Part shown: piece after piece, positions 62,302 through 64,000 of the stretch
Layout: every line of letters starts with the position of its first letter
How positions within the stretch are numbered: position 1 is the first letter of the stretch
Assembly (NCBI GenBank): GCA_039720395.1
Contig: CM077828.1
Location: 30,376,069-30,440,068, forward strand
DNA from: Liquidambar formosana
Lineage: Eukaryota; Streptophyta; Magnoliopsida; Saxifragales; Altingiaceae
DNA length: 64,000 nt
Direction: 5' to 3'
The notes under the pieces: generated by a model
Told to the model about the DNA's origin: nothing
The model's input: the letters and a program-made list of their open reading frames with translations, nothing else
The model's database searches: none
Translations under genes and position numbers: made by a program

Positions 62302-64000
62302 ACCGATCAATCATCAAGCTTTGATTCGTACTTTAATCAGACTACATGATATTTTAAGATAAGACTTTTATGAAATCTTTAAAAAGTCTTCGAATGGTAA
62401 GAAATGTGTACACAAATGTGTGCATTGTTTTGGAGAATTTTAGATTGGTCGAGTTATAGGAAATAATTACAGTTCAGTGCTCTTTTCTACTAATTTAAGT
62501 ACTTAACTAATAAAGACTATTAACTGTAATTATTTTCCTATAATCTAAAATTCCCCCTTTCTAAAATGAGATCAGAGTCAATACACGAGTGAGCGCACAA
62601 TGATAGTCTTTGATCATTTTCCACTCCCCAAATAGCACGGCTAGTATATTCCCACGCGTATCCTTTCATGGCACGACTAGTAAGACCAGACCTCGAGGTT
62701 TGTTGGCTTTCAAAGTGAATTCCAAAGCCCAAGTGGTTGATTATAAAGACCCGTTTGCACCTAAGCCACCAACCACTCTGAAAAATCTTCATTTTCCAAT
62801 CCCCCATTTGCCAAAAGCTAACCCAACCCCCTCCTCACTTTCCCCACTAAGCTCATGGAGCAAGGCTCAGTAGCTTGTAGCTAGAAACGGTTAATAGACA
62901 AATTCCAATTTCCAGCAATTGTCTGTTGCCGGCATATCAAAATTGCAACAGTACCGATTACATCGTGCCCAAAAACGTTCAAGTGGGCTATTATATATGG
63001 AGGAGCAATCAAAGGAGATGGTCGAAGAATCCGAAAAGCATAGAGGAGGATTTGCTCTCGTCAATGAAGACCTCCTTCGCAACGTACTCTCCAGGCTGCC
63101 TGCCTTGTCCTTCGCATCGGCCGCCTGCGTCAGCCGCTCGTGGAACCACGTCTGCGGCCGCATCCTCTCTCGCCCCAAACTCGCCTCTGCTCTCTCTATC
63201 AATCCATCTCCACAGGTCTACTGTATATATAAATATAATCGATCTCATCAGAACCCTGACCCTAGATTAGTTTTTTTACAGATGTGTGTAATGCGCACAT
63301 ATATGCTTTTCTCTCTTGCTGAATTTTGGAATTGTATTGCGATGATTATAGGGTGCGCTGAAAGAGGTTCTGGATAAGGTTCTATCGCAGCCCATTCGAC
63401 CTCATTTCGCCATCGCTCTCATTGGCCTCGAATTTAGCTTGGATGATACTCATGAACTCGTATGAGCTCTCTTACCCTTCACCCTCGTATAAGGCTATAA
63501 GCTTATTATAGATCAATATCATACTCATAAAAGGTTCTTAGTATTTATGTATAAATATGTTTATCGATATATAAGCTAAATTGCAGATTTCAAAGAGATT
63601 GGGTTCAAAAACTCCAGTTGTTACGTCTGTAGCTCGTGGAATCATGGGTAGTGATGCTCTTACAAATAGTTTCAGAGAGGTATATATATCTACAACTTTT
63701 AAGTAAAATTTTTATGGGGAAAATAAAACGTTTAACTTTTATTTCGAAAAATTGATATAGGTCCAGTGGGAACTACCCGATAGTGATTTGAATGCCGAGA
63801 CACATAATTTACCTGAAAACATAAATCGAGGAATTGTTTTGATTGTTGGATTTGTTCCAGGATTGAAAGTTGATGCGATCCCTCTATTAAGACCAATTGA
63901 GGTAAGAATGAATGATGTATTTAGATTTGTCCTATATGCTGTTTGTGCAGTTTCTTTGTATTTTAGGAAAATTGACTTAAGATTTCTTTCTAACTATCAG
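62302..64000. repeat. Tandem duplication unit 2, cut by the window end
   Basis: Matches unit 1 from 55431 to at least 57350. Differences are scattered substitutions, small indels, the missing SINE and a shorter intron 1 microsatellite. The high similarity of introns as well as exons indicates a recent duplication. Confidence 0.9.
62997..64000 (+). CDS. F-box/FIST protein, tandem copy 2, 3' part outside the window
   Basis: Exons 62997-63215, 63352-63459, about 63587-63679 and 63761-63901 correspond to exons 1-4 of copy 1. The window ends exactly at the acceptor AG of exon 5. The F-box is intact (FALVNEDLLRNVLSRLPALS). Differences from copy 1 include MRRG to KHRG near residue 15, WELLDSD to WELPDSD, AEAHN to AETHN, GLDAT to SLDDT and RPDE to RPIE. 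A one-base insertion in the leader puts an upstream ATG (62919) in frame with the body, giving a possible 26-residue N-terminal extension. Role as for copy 1. Whether it is functional cannot be judged without the missing exons. Confidence 0.85.

Noticed and set aside
62538..62873. Open frames on both strands upstream of F-box copy 2
   Set aside because: The corresponding region of copy 1 has the frames broken, so they are not conserved even between recent duplicates.

Overview
This is nuclear DNA from a flowering plant, most likely a eudicot. The evidence is AT-rich intergenic sequence, GT-AG introns at conserved plant positions, a miR156 target site inside an SPL gene, and many miniature transposons. 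I cannot name the species. I assembled exon structures by hand from splice signals, reading-frame phase and recalled family conservation. No alignment was run, so individual junctions may be off by a base or a few bases.

Layout. 1-6.3 kb is repeat-rich intergenic DNA with a tandem three-LTR TRIM retrotransposon (3541-4220) and a foldback MITE (4551-4942). 6.49-7.25 kb holds an intronless plant-specific gene of unknown function (+). 7.3-14.5 kb is gene-poor. 15.39-19.88 kb is a four-exon UDP-arabinopyranose mutase / reversibly glycosylated polypeptide gene (+), with a hAT-type element about 300 bp upstream. 19.9-25.9 kb is a MITE cluster. 25.9-26.9 kb is a two-exon group IIc WRKY gene of the WRKY75 type (+). 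28.0-28.8 kb is an intronless gene for a tail-anchored coiled-coil protein (-). 29.2-29.7 kb is a 5'-truncated LINE. 30.8-32.6 kb is a four-exon AlkB-family dioxygenase gene (-). 34.1-39.2 kb is a ten-exon SUMO-activating enzyme subunit 1 gene (-). 39.2-49.3 kb is gene-poor, with tandem duplications and a nested MITE. 50.0-54.0 kb is an SPL13-type SBP-box gene with a miR156 site (+). 56.3-61.4 kb is a ten-exon F-box/FIST-domain gene (+). A second tandem copy starts at about 62.3 kb and runs off the window just before its fifth exon.

The genes do not form an operon or a pathway cluster. They are ordinary dispersed plant genes for cell-wall nucleotide-sugar supply, transcription factors, SUMO conjugation, 2OG dioxygenase chemistry and an F-box adaptor. 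Two relationships stand out. The AlkB-like and SAE1 genes, in the same orientation, share a duplicated block of about 450 bp just downstream of their stop codons. The F-box/FIST gene is in a recent tandem duplication of about 6.9 kb, whose copies differ by a SINE in the promoter and by a one-base change that alters the possible N-terminus.

I saw no sign of a wholly new biological system. The most informative material is a set of well-bounded mobile elements (TRIM, LINE, two SINEs and several MITE families with visible target-site duplications) and the recent tandem F-box duplication.
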